This document shows, in pieces, positions 35,148 through 47,900 of a stretch of 64,000 nucleotides of DNA. This stretch comes from Eopsaltria australis (Eukaryota > Chordata > Aves > Passeriformes > Petroicidae), in the NCBI GenBank assembly GCA_034509425.1, contig JAVTVJ010000452.1, forward strand, positions 930,001 through 994,000, written 5' to 3'. Position 1 is the stretch's first letter. Every line of letters starts with the position of its first letter. The position numbers and the translations under genes are program-made. The notes beneath the pieces are model-generated. The model saw only the letters and a list, made by a program, of their open reading frames with translations, made no database searches and was not told where the DNA came from.

Positions 35148-35517
35148 TGATGCCTTTTTCTGGTCTTAGGAAATAAAGGCTCAGACACGGTTAGAGGGTT
35201 GGGGGTCATTTACCTCGGTATTTTAATAGGATCCCGTTCGATGGCTTCTGCCGTCCAGGTAGAACACGCCGCAAAAGCCCCGTCCCCCCAGTCGAGTATA
35301 CAATTAAAGACTCTACACATTAGCATATCTACCAGGAGGGCCCAATAAGGGGCCTGGGTGGGCTAACTTCTAGTTTACAAAATCTGTCCTACTAGGAGAC
35401 CTTGAGGCCCACGAAAACAGAGTGTTTGGTCTCTAACTCTACGTGGTTTCAGGGGTGTTTAGTCTACCGGCCTACTAAACACCATGAAACCGGGCTGAAC
35501 TATCACCTAAAGCATCA
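35148..35517 (-). mobile_element. Solo LTR with 4-bp duplication (ERV1-like)
   Basis: The 370-bp element is flanked by CAAG (35144-35147 and 35518-35521). The plus strand begins TGATGCCTTT and ends AAAGCATCA, so the termini form a short inverted repeat ending in TG...CA as in LTRs. On the minus strand a CCAAT-box-like site (about 35350) precedes an AT-rich TATA-like stretch and a GC-rich block, which suggests minus orientation. The 4-bp duplication suggests a gammaretrovirus-like family. Family name unknown. Confidence 0.72.
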
Positions 35518-35521
35518 CAAG

Positions 35522-36339
35522 TATGCATGCTGATACTTGTGAATGTAGGGAACAGTGTAAGAAGTATTCAGGAGAAAAGCAGAAAAAATCCTTCAGGCAT
35601 CAAAGTCCAAGGCTTAAAAATTAATACAGGTCTGTATTTCTGCCAGAAATCTGCCAGAGCATCAAAAGAAAGGAAAGAACAGTGCAAAGTAAACATAAAC
35701 AACCTCATCCTTCAAAATCATAATAATTTGCTATGATGCAACAAGGCTGTGTATCCATCCTGTGGTTTCCACCCAATCCCTGCAAGTGACAGACACCTCA
35801 CCCCACTGTGTTGTTCTTTACCATTGCATGGGTTCTTGCAGTTGGTTTGAAGCAGTTTTAATTGCTAAACATGCCAGCAGCAGGTTCTGCATATCCTGGA
35901 CAAAAGCTATTGCTTCTCTTTGTGTATGATTGCAGACAGACTTCCAGTCACAAACGCAGCAGTCAGACTGCAGATGGTTTTCCCTTCCTCCCGCAACTGT
36001 AAAATGACAGGAACAATCCACAATCATCAGGTGAGCCTTTATACAGCGGAGTCCGCTCCTGCCCAAGGATTCATGTACTGCAGATATCTGCCCATATCCT
36101 CTGCCCAAAGAACTGTCACCATCGCAAGTATTTTCAAAGCTTTGCTTCTACCAGCAAATGAACCCAAGCTGTGTTACTTCGTTGTATTTTACAGCGGCCT
36201 CTCCCATCCCTCCACGGATTTCCTAGAGCACTGTTTTAAGCACTAACTCAGAAAGTGGCTTACGCTTCCCTCGCAGGAAAACCGTTTAAGGATGTCAAAT
36301 CATACCAGGGGCAAAGAAGTGGGGGGAATGCAGAATAAG
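35522..36339. other. Intergenic sequence left of the orphan CpG island
   Basis: No gene is recognised. An 8-bp inverted repeat (ACAAGTAT / ATACTTGT, 35517-35540) overlaps the LTR duplication and is probably fortuitous. Confidence 0.45.
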
Positions 36340-37215
36340 GTACAGACGGGCACGGCTTGGCTCGGCACGGCGGGGAGGACGCGTAGCCACACTTGTAGCT
36401 GTTCGTGGTGCTGAAGGCGGCGGAGCTCCGCGACAGAGCAGGGCAGGACAGGACAGGACAGGACAGGACAGGACAGGACAAGGCACGGCACGGCACGGCA
36501 CGGCACGGCGCGGCTCCACGTGAATCCCCAGCTGGTCGCGGGCTGCAGCTCCGGGCCCGCCCGCCCGCGCTCGGCACCGCCCTCCTCCGGCACAGCCGCT
36601 CCGCCCGGGGCGCGGGGCCGGCAAACGCGGCCGCGGGATTGCCGAGCCGAGGAAGCCGGGAAAGGCTGAGCTGTGGCCGTGGGGCAGCGGGAGCAAGGAG
36701 GGGCACAAAGAGGGGTCAGCGGCGGGGGCCGGCTCTGTTTAATACGGTCTGCCCCGGGGTGCGGGGCCTCCATCCCCATCCCGCCTTCCGCGGGCGGCGG
36801 AGTCGTGTTCCCCGCCATAGGACCGATGACACAGGATAAGATTCGCGACGCTCTGTGTCCCGTCCCCGGGTTCCGCTCGCAGCTCGGATGCCCGAGTTCC
36901 CATTTATCACCCGGCACCAGGGAGGCTTCGGCAGCGCGGAGCCAGGGCCAACCCGGAGGGTAAGGGGCACAGCCGGGAGCATCTCGCCGGAAGGCTCTGG
37001 AAGTTTGCTCCGCTCCTAAAGGCTCTGCCCACCACACGACCCCTGCCCAGGGATGCCCCCAGCGCAGCCCCGGCAGGGCCGCCCCGCCCGCCCGGGAGCG
37101 CCCGCCGCAGCCTCGGCGCGAGGGCGCCACCTCGAGGCCGCTGCCCGCAACTGCACCCGCGGCGCCGGCCCCGCACGGCTCGGCCGGGCTCGGCACCAGC
37201 TCGGGGCTCCAAACC
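36340..37215. promoter_or_regulatory. CpG island not linked to any recognised gene
   Basis: The sequence is GC- and CpG-dense for about 870 bp, in strong contrast to AT-rich flanks. It lies over 10 kb downstream of SELENOO coding sequence and about 1.7 kb beyond the TUBGCP6 stop. A good plus-strand splice donor, GGAGG|GTAAGG, sits at 36960/36961, which would suit a first exon of an unannotated plus-strand transcript. Long GC-rich ORFs here show no family features. It contains the GGACA/GGCAC pentamer repeat. Confidence 0.65.
36446..36506 (+). repeat. Compound pentanucleotide repeat (GGACA)7 then (GGCAC)5
   Basis: Seven perfect GGACA units (36446-36480), one A, then five perfect GGCAC units (36482-36506) lie within the CpG island. 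The two units differ in composition but share length, which suggests that one array arose within the other. Confidence 0.95.
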
Positions 37216-38210
37216 CCACGGGCTCCTGACACCAACCACATCTTCTCCGTCTTCCCATTTAGTCTGAACTACTTTCCTCAAAAGGAACAACATTTTGCTT
37301 AGCTCTGCCCAGAGCTGTCTCACTTAGAACATCATTGCAGAAGGAGGAATTCCAAGAATGCTCAAATACGTCCAACCAGTGCTTCCAAGATCATCTTTGT
37401 TGAGTGTTACTGCTTGTGTTTTATGTTAAAGGCCTGCCCCAGGCAAACCACGGGACTCAGACAATGCTCAATGGGTATTTCTACAGTCACAGTAGAGTGC
37501 CAAGCAAGAAGGTCCCAAACGTCAGATACTGCTCCCTGAAGATGCTGGGTGGGAGGTCCAGTAGCTTCAGGACATCAGTCTGCACCAGAAGCCAAGCCTG
37601 CACACACACACCCCATCCTGCAAATTTCTGAAGAACAAGTCAGGTAAACAAACAGGTCTCTGCCTCCTCGGGCAACAAAACAGCTCAGTCTGCAAGCCAC
37701 TTGCTCTTACAATCCCCTTTTCTGCAGAACAGAAGGCAGATAGTTAATTAAACACAGTTACAACTGTGCACTACCATGTTTTGACACTGACTTCTGAATC
37801 AGAGCAGAAACATTCAGGTCAATTTCACAGTTGGTATATTCTGCCTCCAGTACTTATTCCTCATTCAAGAAAAAAAATTTTTAAACTATCTATACTTCAT
37901 AAAATAAAATTATTCAATAGTCCATAGTCCTGGTCACATGCTAGCCAAGCCTGTAGCTTTAAATAACTGTCCCCTAATCAGACAGTGAGCTCCTCATGAA
38001 TACATCCACATTTTAAGCAACCATGACTCCATGATCTCAAAATCAACCTAATTCAAAGCTGACTGCTTCTCTATAACATTCTCATAGTATGACATTGTGA
38101 GTTCAATTGTCTCTTCTCACAATATAAGGGAAAAAAACAAAGAGGGAAAAGAAAATTATGAAAATAATGATCCTTCAGTTGAAAGCAGTAGTTGTAATAT
38201 ACTGGGAATT
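37216..38210. other. Intergenic sequence between the CpG island and the TUBGCP6 3' end
   Basis: AT-rich sequence with no recognised gene or repeat. Confidence 0.45.
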
Positions 38211-38215
38211 ACAGC

Positions 38216-38920
38216 TTTATTTTGCCTTAGTGATGCTGAATTTCTGTTTTAGGTGTTTTAAATAATCACCATAAAATAAGATGCATAGTTTAAATTAAGG
38301 ATAAAGAAACGAAGTTTGGCACAAGTGTTCCAACAATTACCAAGTGCTTTAATAGTCAAACACTGTATCCCCTAGCAAATCACTTTGGCATATCATGTCC
38401 TCTTACACTGTGACTAAGTCTTAAAGAAATTAGTTATATTTAGATTAAGAATTCATATCAGTTTGAAAATAAAACTACATCAAATAACAGGTACTAATAT
38501 CTGTGGGAACATTTGTACCTTATCCCCATTCCCAACAGTTTTAAAAAGCATCTATTCATTTATTTCACATACATGTATTTACATTGAAGGAAATTCACAC
38601 CACTGAAAATACAACATTTACACATTCACAGATATACAGTTTTGCACTCTCTCCTGTGTTCAGACCAGGCACTCAGCTCTTCTATCGCTGCAATAATGAC
38701 AATACCAATTTTTAGCAGATCAAACAACTGGCAGGCTTGGTGGATTTTAAGCATCATGCTCTATATGTGGTAGTTATATTCTTCAAGCTTTTAGATGGCA
38801 GATTATTTAACTGAAGAAAAATGCCTCCTGCATGGCATTTGCATAAACTTCTATAAATGATAAGCATATACATATAGTCTCTGTTTTACTGTGTTATCAG
38901 TGATCCTTACTCTACGGAGT
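38216..38920 (-). other. TUBGCP6: TUBGCP6 3' UTR with candidate polyadenylation signals
   Basis: On the minus strand, AATAAA occurs at 38564-38559 and again at 38221-38216, the first about 360 nt and the second about 700 nt past the stop codon. Either could define the 3' end. No conserved element was recognised between them. Confidence 0.5.
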
Positions 38921-41900
38921 TCAGTTATCCTTGTAGTAGTTATTAAAGTTAATTCGCAGCAGAAAGTCCTCCAAATGTGGTTGGTATCCTCTATTTACAA
39001 GCTTTGTTACCACTGGAAGAAAACAAAAAAAATAAAGTAAGCCTCAACTGAGATTAATATTGTAAAGTCATCCTTGACAGTATCTGTGCCTTTTAATTTA
39101 GAAAGAAAAAAAAAGCATAATGCAGTAATCTGAGGACAATAGAAACAAATGTATATTTTAACATTAAAAAAGTCTAGTATTTCTTTCTGCAATTATAAAA
39201 TATTTCAAATAAATGCAAAAGAAAGACTATGTGTCAGTTTTAAGTGAAAGTGCATTATTCTAACAAAGCATTTCCTTGTTAAGTTCTCTTGATCAAGCTC
39301 TCATAGAAACATAGAAATCATAGAAATTTTCACAACAAGATGGTGTGTTCTTATCATAATTTCAACTGACCAGGAAGCATGTTTAGGTCCTCAGGAGACC
39401 TCTGTGAAAGAAGCAGCTCTGCTGAAGTTTTCTTGAGCAAAGTGCATTGTGAGAGAGAAAACCAAAGATAAATTCCTAGGACAAACCCCTTAGGCTCTAT
39501 GAACGAACAAACGGACTGCTCTAAACATCCTTAATTACAAAGGAACAAAGCCAACAGGAACTCCCTAAGCTCACAGATATCCCATGCACTAATATATCAA
39601 GGGAATTAGCAAGCAGCAGCATGCAAGGAAGAAGGGGAGGTGTATTATTAAAAGTTGGGGCCCAAGCCAAAGCCATTGAAGCCCAGACAACTTTGTATTG
39701 GCTTTCAATGGATTCTGGACCAACCCATTGTGGAAAGAGAGCATTTTACAATACATGGTGACTGAAGGTACAAGTGGAGATGAACAAGCACATATTTGTT
39801 TTGTAGTGCTTAATAAAGAGGGTGTAAAAAACTGGGTCACTCAACAGATTTCCTTACGGAATGGTCTATTAATCTCTGTCCATGAAGCAACCATAGATCT
39901 CGTAGTATGGGCTTAGGTGGCTCCCACAGGTGTTCTGACTTCCTGCAGAATTTGGAAGCAGCCATTCTAACTCATCCTGAAATATCTGTTTTTGGTCCTT
40001 TGATATCATTTTTGGACACCCTTAAAGAATAAAAAGGGCAGCTCATTTCCTGAAGAATATAGTCTGAACTAGAAAATATTCTAGAAAAATAGATCTAAGA
40101 AAAGCAGTTGCATCTCCTTCAGGAATTCAAGATTTTCTGAAAAAAAGGAACCCAAACCCCACAAACCACCTTTGTACTAGAGGTGCATCAGTACATAAGA
40201 GGACACCAGTAATGTACTAAAAACACAAGCAAGATCTGAAAGAGAAATGGACGTTAACCATTTAAGCACATTATAGCCTAAGCTGATAGTGAGATGAAAT
40301 ATTATCATGGCAAAGGAAAGAACATTTGGCAAATGATCCATGTAGTTGAAAAACTTGCCTGGAGCACATGCTGGGAGGCTCTCTGAGCTTTAGTACCATA
40401 TGGGAATCGTAATTTTCAAATCTCATACCAGTGGCAAAACTCAACTATTGCATATATATCTAAAATTACTTCTGAGTATTATCTAACTATCTCTCATTGC
40501 TGCCAGTAAAAAGTTCCAGAACTCAATTACAGAGAAAAGAAAAAATTGTATGCACACAAGTACAGTAAAATACCAAATACTTATTTTGTAAATCAGCAAA
40601 AATTTACAGTCAGTTTTGAAACATCAGTTAGATTTCTTGTGTGGACATCTTAATTGAGGTATATACAGATCCTGGTAAACCACAATAATGCAATTTTCAT
40701 TTGGGAACTACATTCCCAACACTCCCTAAGCATATACCTCTTCCTACTTTTACATTATACTACCAAAACATTCCAGTTGCCAGTTGACCTTTTCTTCTAC
40801 CTAGAATTTATGCAATTTCCTACCTTTGAATAAGAAATGGGAGTAATACTTGAAGGTATTGTATGACTGCTGCATCAGACCAAAGTTGGGATGAACAGCC
40901 ATTTGCTTCCCCGCATCGAAGCTCCACGACTGAGAGATGAGCTGGCTGCGGAACTTCAGAATAAGGCTGAAGATGCTGTGTATAATGTTCATCACAGGGG
41001 CTGCCTTCTCTGTCAACAGACCCCTAACGGAACAAAAACAACCTCAGAAATTAGTTGTTATAATTTATTGGCTGTAAGACTACAAATACAAAGGACTGAC
41101 AATCCTTTAGGTTAAAGATAATTGCTTAAAAGAATCCCCAGGACTGCAGTGAACAGATTTTAAAGAAGGTGCCTAAATCTGTACTTGCACTTCCAAGAAA
41201 CTTATATTGCCATAGTGTATCTGATTTCTAGAATGATATCTGCATTTGCAAAAGAGGTAACATTTAACAACATCATGCTCTGAGTTTCCTTAAACTTTAA
41301 TCTGCTCTCATCCTGCCATCTGCTATCCAAACAGCAGCTCTAGGCAAGACTTTTCTGATTAAAACTCAAACAGAGAGTTATGAAAGGAGAAATTCCTTTT
41401 CTTGGTTATAATTTCTGTTCCTTATGATCTCCTATCTCACCACTTTATCATTTCAGTGTACACTCTTCAGGTAGAAACCAAATAAACTCTAGCTCCTTTC
41501 CTTTAGACACACCACCCCTCTGCCTCACATACAGTAACCAAGGGGTTAAAAGCCTGTGATTTCTAAAAGATAGGTGTCTCTTGCACTGCTCATAAATCTA
41601 GACAGAGGCATCTTTTTGTCCTTTCCAAGTCCAGCCCTGGTCACTGCACATGTATTGAAAGCACACACATTGTACAGAAGATGCATTTTAAATCCTTTAG
41701 CAAGGCCTACAGTGCACACTACTCATGATGAATTAAACAGCAGTAATTTACAAAGCATGGAGTGAAAGAAAGAACTTTGGCATGTGCACCCTTAGTTTAG
41801 GGCTCTTAGTTTAGAGCTATCCTGAGTAGACTGGAAGCTTGTAGAGGCATGGTGAACAAGAGTGGGAGGTAACTCAAGGAGTCCAGGGAAATGAAAAGGA

Positions 41901-44900
41901 TAGACAGCTGAGAAAAAGTATCAAAGAACAGACTTTGCAAGATGCCATGAAGTTTGTTTCTTACATAAGAACACTTTCATATATAAAGACTAATTAATGT
42001 GTCACATAAAAGTCAGTTTTGCACAAATATATTAGGCTAGGACTGGCCATTCCCTTAACATGTATTTGAAGCAAAAATAAGTATGGTAGCTTGCCTGAAG
42101 ATCGCTTTGTTGAGGTATTCAGCATGTGTTCTGTGAATTTCTTCTAGGTTGCCCACAGAAGACAGCTTGTTTCCAAATTCACACCATGTAACATGAAGAA
42201 TCTGATTAGCAATGTAACCTTGAATTACTTTCACAAAATGCTGCATCTCATGTTTATACAGCTGGAGCTGTCGGAACTGAACAGAATTTGATGCACGACT
42301 CACTAAAGCTGAAAATAAAAGCAGATATATCTTATGATCCACAGAAACCATCTAAAATCAGAATTTTTAAAGGAATTAAGGTTTTTGCTAGAAGAGTCTG
42401 CTTAAAATGCCAAGAAATATTTTAAAGAAAATTGTGGCTATTGAAGTTTGGCATGACTGTGTATAAGCAATTGCCTGGCAGAGGGTGCTGAAGGCATTTT
42501 AAACAGGATGCTCTCCCATTACTGGTTGAACTTACCCGTGCGCTTTAAGTGAAACCAAACATCCTTGAGAGTCCACACCATGTGCTTCAGTTGAAGCAAA
42601 AAGGAGAAAATCTTGTTGTATTTATTCATGCAGCTCTCAGTAATAACAATGTTCAGAGGCCAATCAACCTACAAGAAATAACAGTGTTGATCATACATTT
42701 TTGGTCAGAAATTATAAGATTATTTAAAATACAAGCATTTCAACAATTATTATGTATTTTAATAATGTAATGCAATGGTCAGGCTAAGTAAATCCCACTA
42801 CGCAATTATTTTACTCCATTCTTAGGCACTGCATTGTTATGAACATATTAACTTTACCATTGCACCTAAGAACCATGGCATAACTGCTGTATTCTACCTT
42901 TCTCCACACCTTCTTACCTTGTATCTGAGCTCTAAGCAACTCAGAGCATCCGGTGCATTGGGCTTGAACATTTCTGGGAGATACTTGAGGGCAAAAGAAA
43001 GATTGGAAGCAAGCTGGGTGTCACCATGAAGACTATACTGTAGTGCTTTATTTAGGATAGAATTAAGAACCAGTGGATTCAGCAATTCACCAGGTGTTTG
43101 TCCTGATCCAAGCTAGGGATAAAAAAAAAAATTCTTATTATACCACGTTAATAAAAAGTTTTGGCTCTTGAACACAGGTGAATTAAAGCACAGTGGGGTA
43201 AAGTGGTGACTACCCTGCCTTGATTGGAAGTTTTTACTTCTCCCATAGGGATGCATGAACAGCATAAGAAGCAACTTCTGAACTATTTTCTGTTCACAGC
43301 ATGAAGGTAATCTCATACCTACAGTGATTTATTCTTATATGTCTGCTGTGGTTCAGAAGCTGGTGTAAGTTCCTCCTGCAGGGAATAGAGTCCTTAGAAA
43401 GTCAGGGACCCTACTGGAATTTCTCTGACTTGAATCTCCCTATCTCATCACCTCACCACCTCAGCACTCTCAGAGGTTTACAAATAATGCTATTCATCAA
43501 GTCTAAATCCCCAAGTGCTTTCCCTAGTTGGGTCAAAAGCATTTTCAGGACTCAGAGAAATGCATTAACTCTTCTACACCTGCGTATCTCCACGGGCAAT
43601 CATCTGTATCAACCCAGGCTCTCTCTCCTACCTTGCTGTCTCCCCATGAACACAGCAGTAAGTCATGAAAATACTGCCTCATCAGAAAGCCCAGCACTCT
43701 CTTCACATGCCCTCCCCTCTGCTCTCTATTTGAGGATATTTAAGGTAAGAGTAGGTAGCTTGCAACACAGGTGTTTCCACTGGACTTTAGCAAACAGCAA
43801 CAGGCTCTTCCAGCCTTGCTGCCAGCAGACAGGAGGGGAAAACAACAGCGCAGCAGTTTTCACAGCAAAGAGTGAAATACCCTCCCATGAGTGCTGATCT
43901 GTCCAAGGCGTTTTTTCTCCATCCTTAAAACTTAACAGAATTCCTTGCTACAGACTTCTCGACACAGTACAAAAGAGCAAAACTCCACATGCCAGGATTC
44001 TAATTCACACCATTCCCTCACTCCCATCCAAATCAATTCAGAGGTATTAAGGTAAAGCAGACAAAGAGGGTAAAGACAACGAAGCAAATACCTTCTCAAA
44101 CAACAAGTCACTGAGTGATTGAGCAAACTCCCCATCTTCCATTAACAAAAAGTGTCTCAATGCTTCAAAATGCTTCTCTACGTTCAGCTCCACAAAGTAG
44201 TAATCAACTATTGCTTTGTTCACAAGAGAAACACTAAGAATAAAAACACAGAAAAGGTATCATACTTACATGCAGCTCCTTCCTTACTGTTGACATTCAG
44301 CTGTGGCTACATCAGATTAATGCTCCAGTACTTAACTCTGCTGTCTAAGACAATATGTTATTCATATTGGCAAAAAACATTGATAAAAAATCTTCATCCA
44401 GAATATAACAGAATTAAAACCTACCACTTCAGGTAACTGAGTCTTGAAAAATACTGGGGAAGTGTTTTAAGACTGGCTACATACAATGACCTTTAGAATA
44501 TGTTGCTGGGCCTGGAGCAACATTTTATCAATAGCCTTCTTATCTCTGTCACCTACACAAATAGATGAAAGACTATTAAATCCCCAGTAAGAATATATTA
44601 ATTGAAAAAGCTCTGTCACTAGATATTAAGGGCAGAGCTATACTACAAGTCTACAGTACAGTAGGTATTCAACTTAGCTTTAAATAACTTAACTTGCCTA
44701 TGAGGGATAGGGTAATTCTGGCAGCACAAAAACTCAGACTCCTCACTTTGCTTTGCTAGATGGATGAATCTGCACACAGATCATTCTGGTACCAACCAGA
44801 TGTTTAAAATTAAGTTAGACAGTAACACCTTTCTACATTGCACCAAACTTTGAGCATAGTATACTCACAGCTAGCAGATGGAAATGCAAACTTAAAGAAA

Positions 44901-47900
44901 AGCAGATTCTAAAAAAAGTGTCTGTGAGTAATTGTTTTCATGACAAAAGTTAATCTTGCACAAAGTAACAAAAACTTTATTTAAAATACTATTAGATATA
45001 CTAATTAAACAGTCCAACATATATGGGGTTTGCTTATATATCCCAATAATAACAATAACAGCTTCTATAATACCTCAAAACAGCCTTGTTTTGAAGCTGG
45101 AGTTCCCCAAAAACATGAAATATACTCTGATCAATATGAGATTTCAAGTAATCAAAAGATTTTTTTTTACTCCCTTAGCTTTCAACTTTCAAATATAAAC
45201 TAGTACACATATTATAAAGAATACACCTTCTTTTAAAAAAAAAATGAAACTAATGGTGTCAATATCACTGCTGCATAATCTACAAGCTGGAGAGTGAACA
45301 CCAAACAGACACTGAAAGTTTTCATTTGCATATAAACATCTACATTTATGTTACTATTTATCACGCAGATCTGAACTTCTAAATTAGTAATGGACCATTT
45401 ACTGAATTACTTATAGAAGCTAAGAGCAATTTTAAGAGATCTATGTGCAACTGTCTCAAAATAGAACACAACACTAATTGCAAAATTAATTGCAAAATTG
45501 CTAACAAATACTCACTGAGACACGAGTGGAGCAGTAATAGAACGTTTCATCAGCACTGGCAGAGACAAGAGCTCACTCAGCTGTACTGCAGTTTCATCTG
45601 TTGCAGACTGCACCATAGGATCCACAGGAAATGTGTATGATCTTGGTATCACATGATGCAAGAGATGAGAAACCGGTGGTTCTGCTACATTTAAAAATAT
45701 ACAAACATTGTAAGTTATTACATTGAAGCAGCTTAATCATATGTTCCTATGTAAACTCTGTATACAAACACCTCTAGGTTAGAAAATCATAACATGTCAA
45801 AATGTATTTCTCATCTTTGTGACTAGGAGCAAATTGTTTGGCTATGGCAGTTCATAGCACCGGTAATTTACTGGTAAGTCATGGGTTTTGTTGGCATTTA
45901 ACTTTCTCGCTCAAATTTACCACAACTTCCATTGATCTACTGTTCCAATAGTTCTACTCACACATTAAATCATAACTATCTTGATACTTTTCAATACAAT
46001 ACTGATCCGATAAGGCTTTCAAATAAGCTTGTTCTTTCTTCCATGTATCTTCCTCTTCCCCATCCTCCTCCTTAGTTATGGCAGCACTAGCTTCAGAAGA
46101 TAAAGTTTCTTGAGGCATGGTATCTTGTGGAACAGCCTTCTCAGGTTCTTCTCTCTGAAATTCATAAACGGACAAATTTTATGAGAGATGCTGCCTTTGT
46201 CTGATCAGGCTTAATGTGTTCCTACTGCCTAGCTGCTCCAAAAGAAAAGAGAAGAGCCTACTCACCTGTATGTTTCAGACATGTAAAACCAATATGACTC
46301 TACAGTGACTACTAGATTAGGAGTGGAATTTATTACCTTAACTACCAGTGTAGTTAAGTTTTCTTCAAAAGAAAAATAAGCCCTCTCAACAACTACTTTT
46401 GTTTCTTACCTGTAAGCTCTGTGAGGAATCTGGAGAAGGGTCCTTGTTGACAGCATCTGCAATTACTGTAAATACAATTAAAGTCAGCATTTACTTAGAC
46501 CTACTTAAAATACTTAGTTCATACCTCAGATCTGCTCCTAAAGTTGTCCAATATTCCTGTACAAACTACTACAGAAACAACCACACCACCAACAGTACCT
46601 CTCCATAGCCCCACCCAGGCAGTTTTATGCATGTTCTCTATTTAAGCACCCTAAAGATCCTGCTTAACGAAGTTTCACGCTAGAAATTTTTTAATGCTCT
46701 GTTTCTTGCATATAGGAAACAAGACTAAGCACAAATTCTTCTCTCTGAATTCTAGAACTATATGAAAAGCAATGCAAGGAATTAAGTGGAATAAGTGAGG
46801 AAGTACCCATTTAGAAAATAAACCCTCAGAGTTACTTTCACAAGCCCTTAAACAAATGCTGCCTGAATAAACCTGATTTTACTTTACCTTCTTGTTTGTT
46901 TTCTATTGTATTTTCCTTTTTAACACCTTTAATATTAGCATCAGGAAAGTCTGTAACACTGTCAGGTATCTGTGACTGTGGCGAAGTCTTTTCCGTAACT
47001 TGTGATGGTTTTGCTTCCTTTCTGCTCCCTTCAGCAGGAGATAACTCTTCAGTATACAGAAGTGTCTGAATTGTGGAGTCGGATGAACAACCCAAAATGG
47101 TTTTACGATGAGGTATGGGATCATCTTCTGTAGATGGGGCCCACTCCCCTATTTGGATGCTTGACTGGGATGCGTGTCCAAATGAGCTCCAACGGGATTT
47201 CAGCGGCTCTGTATCTGAAACCAGTTCTCCGATTTTGATGTGTGACTGTGAAGCGTGGCCATGGATGTTCCAGCGAGGTCTGGCCGACACCACCTCTGAC
47301 ATGTTTTCACCAATCTTGATATTGGCATCAGATGCGTGACCGTGGCTGCTCCATCGAGGCCTTGCAGGAGCTACATTTGACACATACTCTCCTATCTTAA
47401 TATTGGCTTCTGAAGCATGTCCATGGATGTTCCACCTAGGCCTTGAGGACTCGATCTCTGAAGCATATTCCCCAATTTTAATATGAGCTTCAGAAACATG
47501 CCCATGAATATTCCATCGGGGTCGTCTAGATTCAACTTCAGCAGTATAGCTGCCGCTTTTTATATGGGAATCTGAAGAATGCCCATAGGGACTTGAACGT
47601 GGCTGATCAGTGTCCACTTGAGGTACATACTCTCCCACTCTAATGTTGGCATCAGATGCATGTCCATGAATATTCCACCGAGGCCTTCTGTCGTCCACAT
47701 CAAATACATTTTCCCCAACTCTAACATGTCCTTGCCAAGCTGCAGATGGTCTGAGAACTGTATTAAAATCATAGTCGCTTTGCTCATGCAATGGTGCATT
47801 ATCTTCTTCTGGTGTTGCTCTCAAGACAGGCTGACTTTCACTCACTTGTGGAGTCTCAGAAAGATCTGAGTTAATATTTTGGAATGCTTCATCTAGCGAA

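Noticed and set aside
36260..37323. Long ORFs (up to 313 residues) on both strands in the 36.3-37.3 kb CpG island
   Set aside because: They have Ala/Arg/Pro-rich composition, no recognisable domain, and repeat-coded stretches such as the pentamer. They are best explained by lack of stop codons in GC-rich DNA.
39301..39336. Repeated tcatagaaa motifs resembling the CR1 terminal repeat
   Set aside because: Too short and without adjoining CR1 sequence, so it cannot be distinguished from chance.
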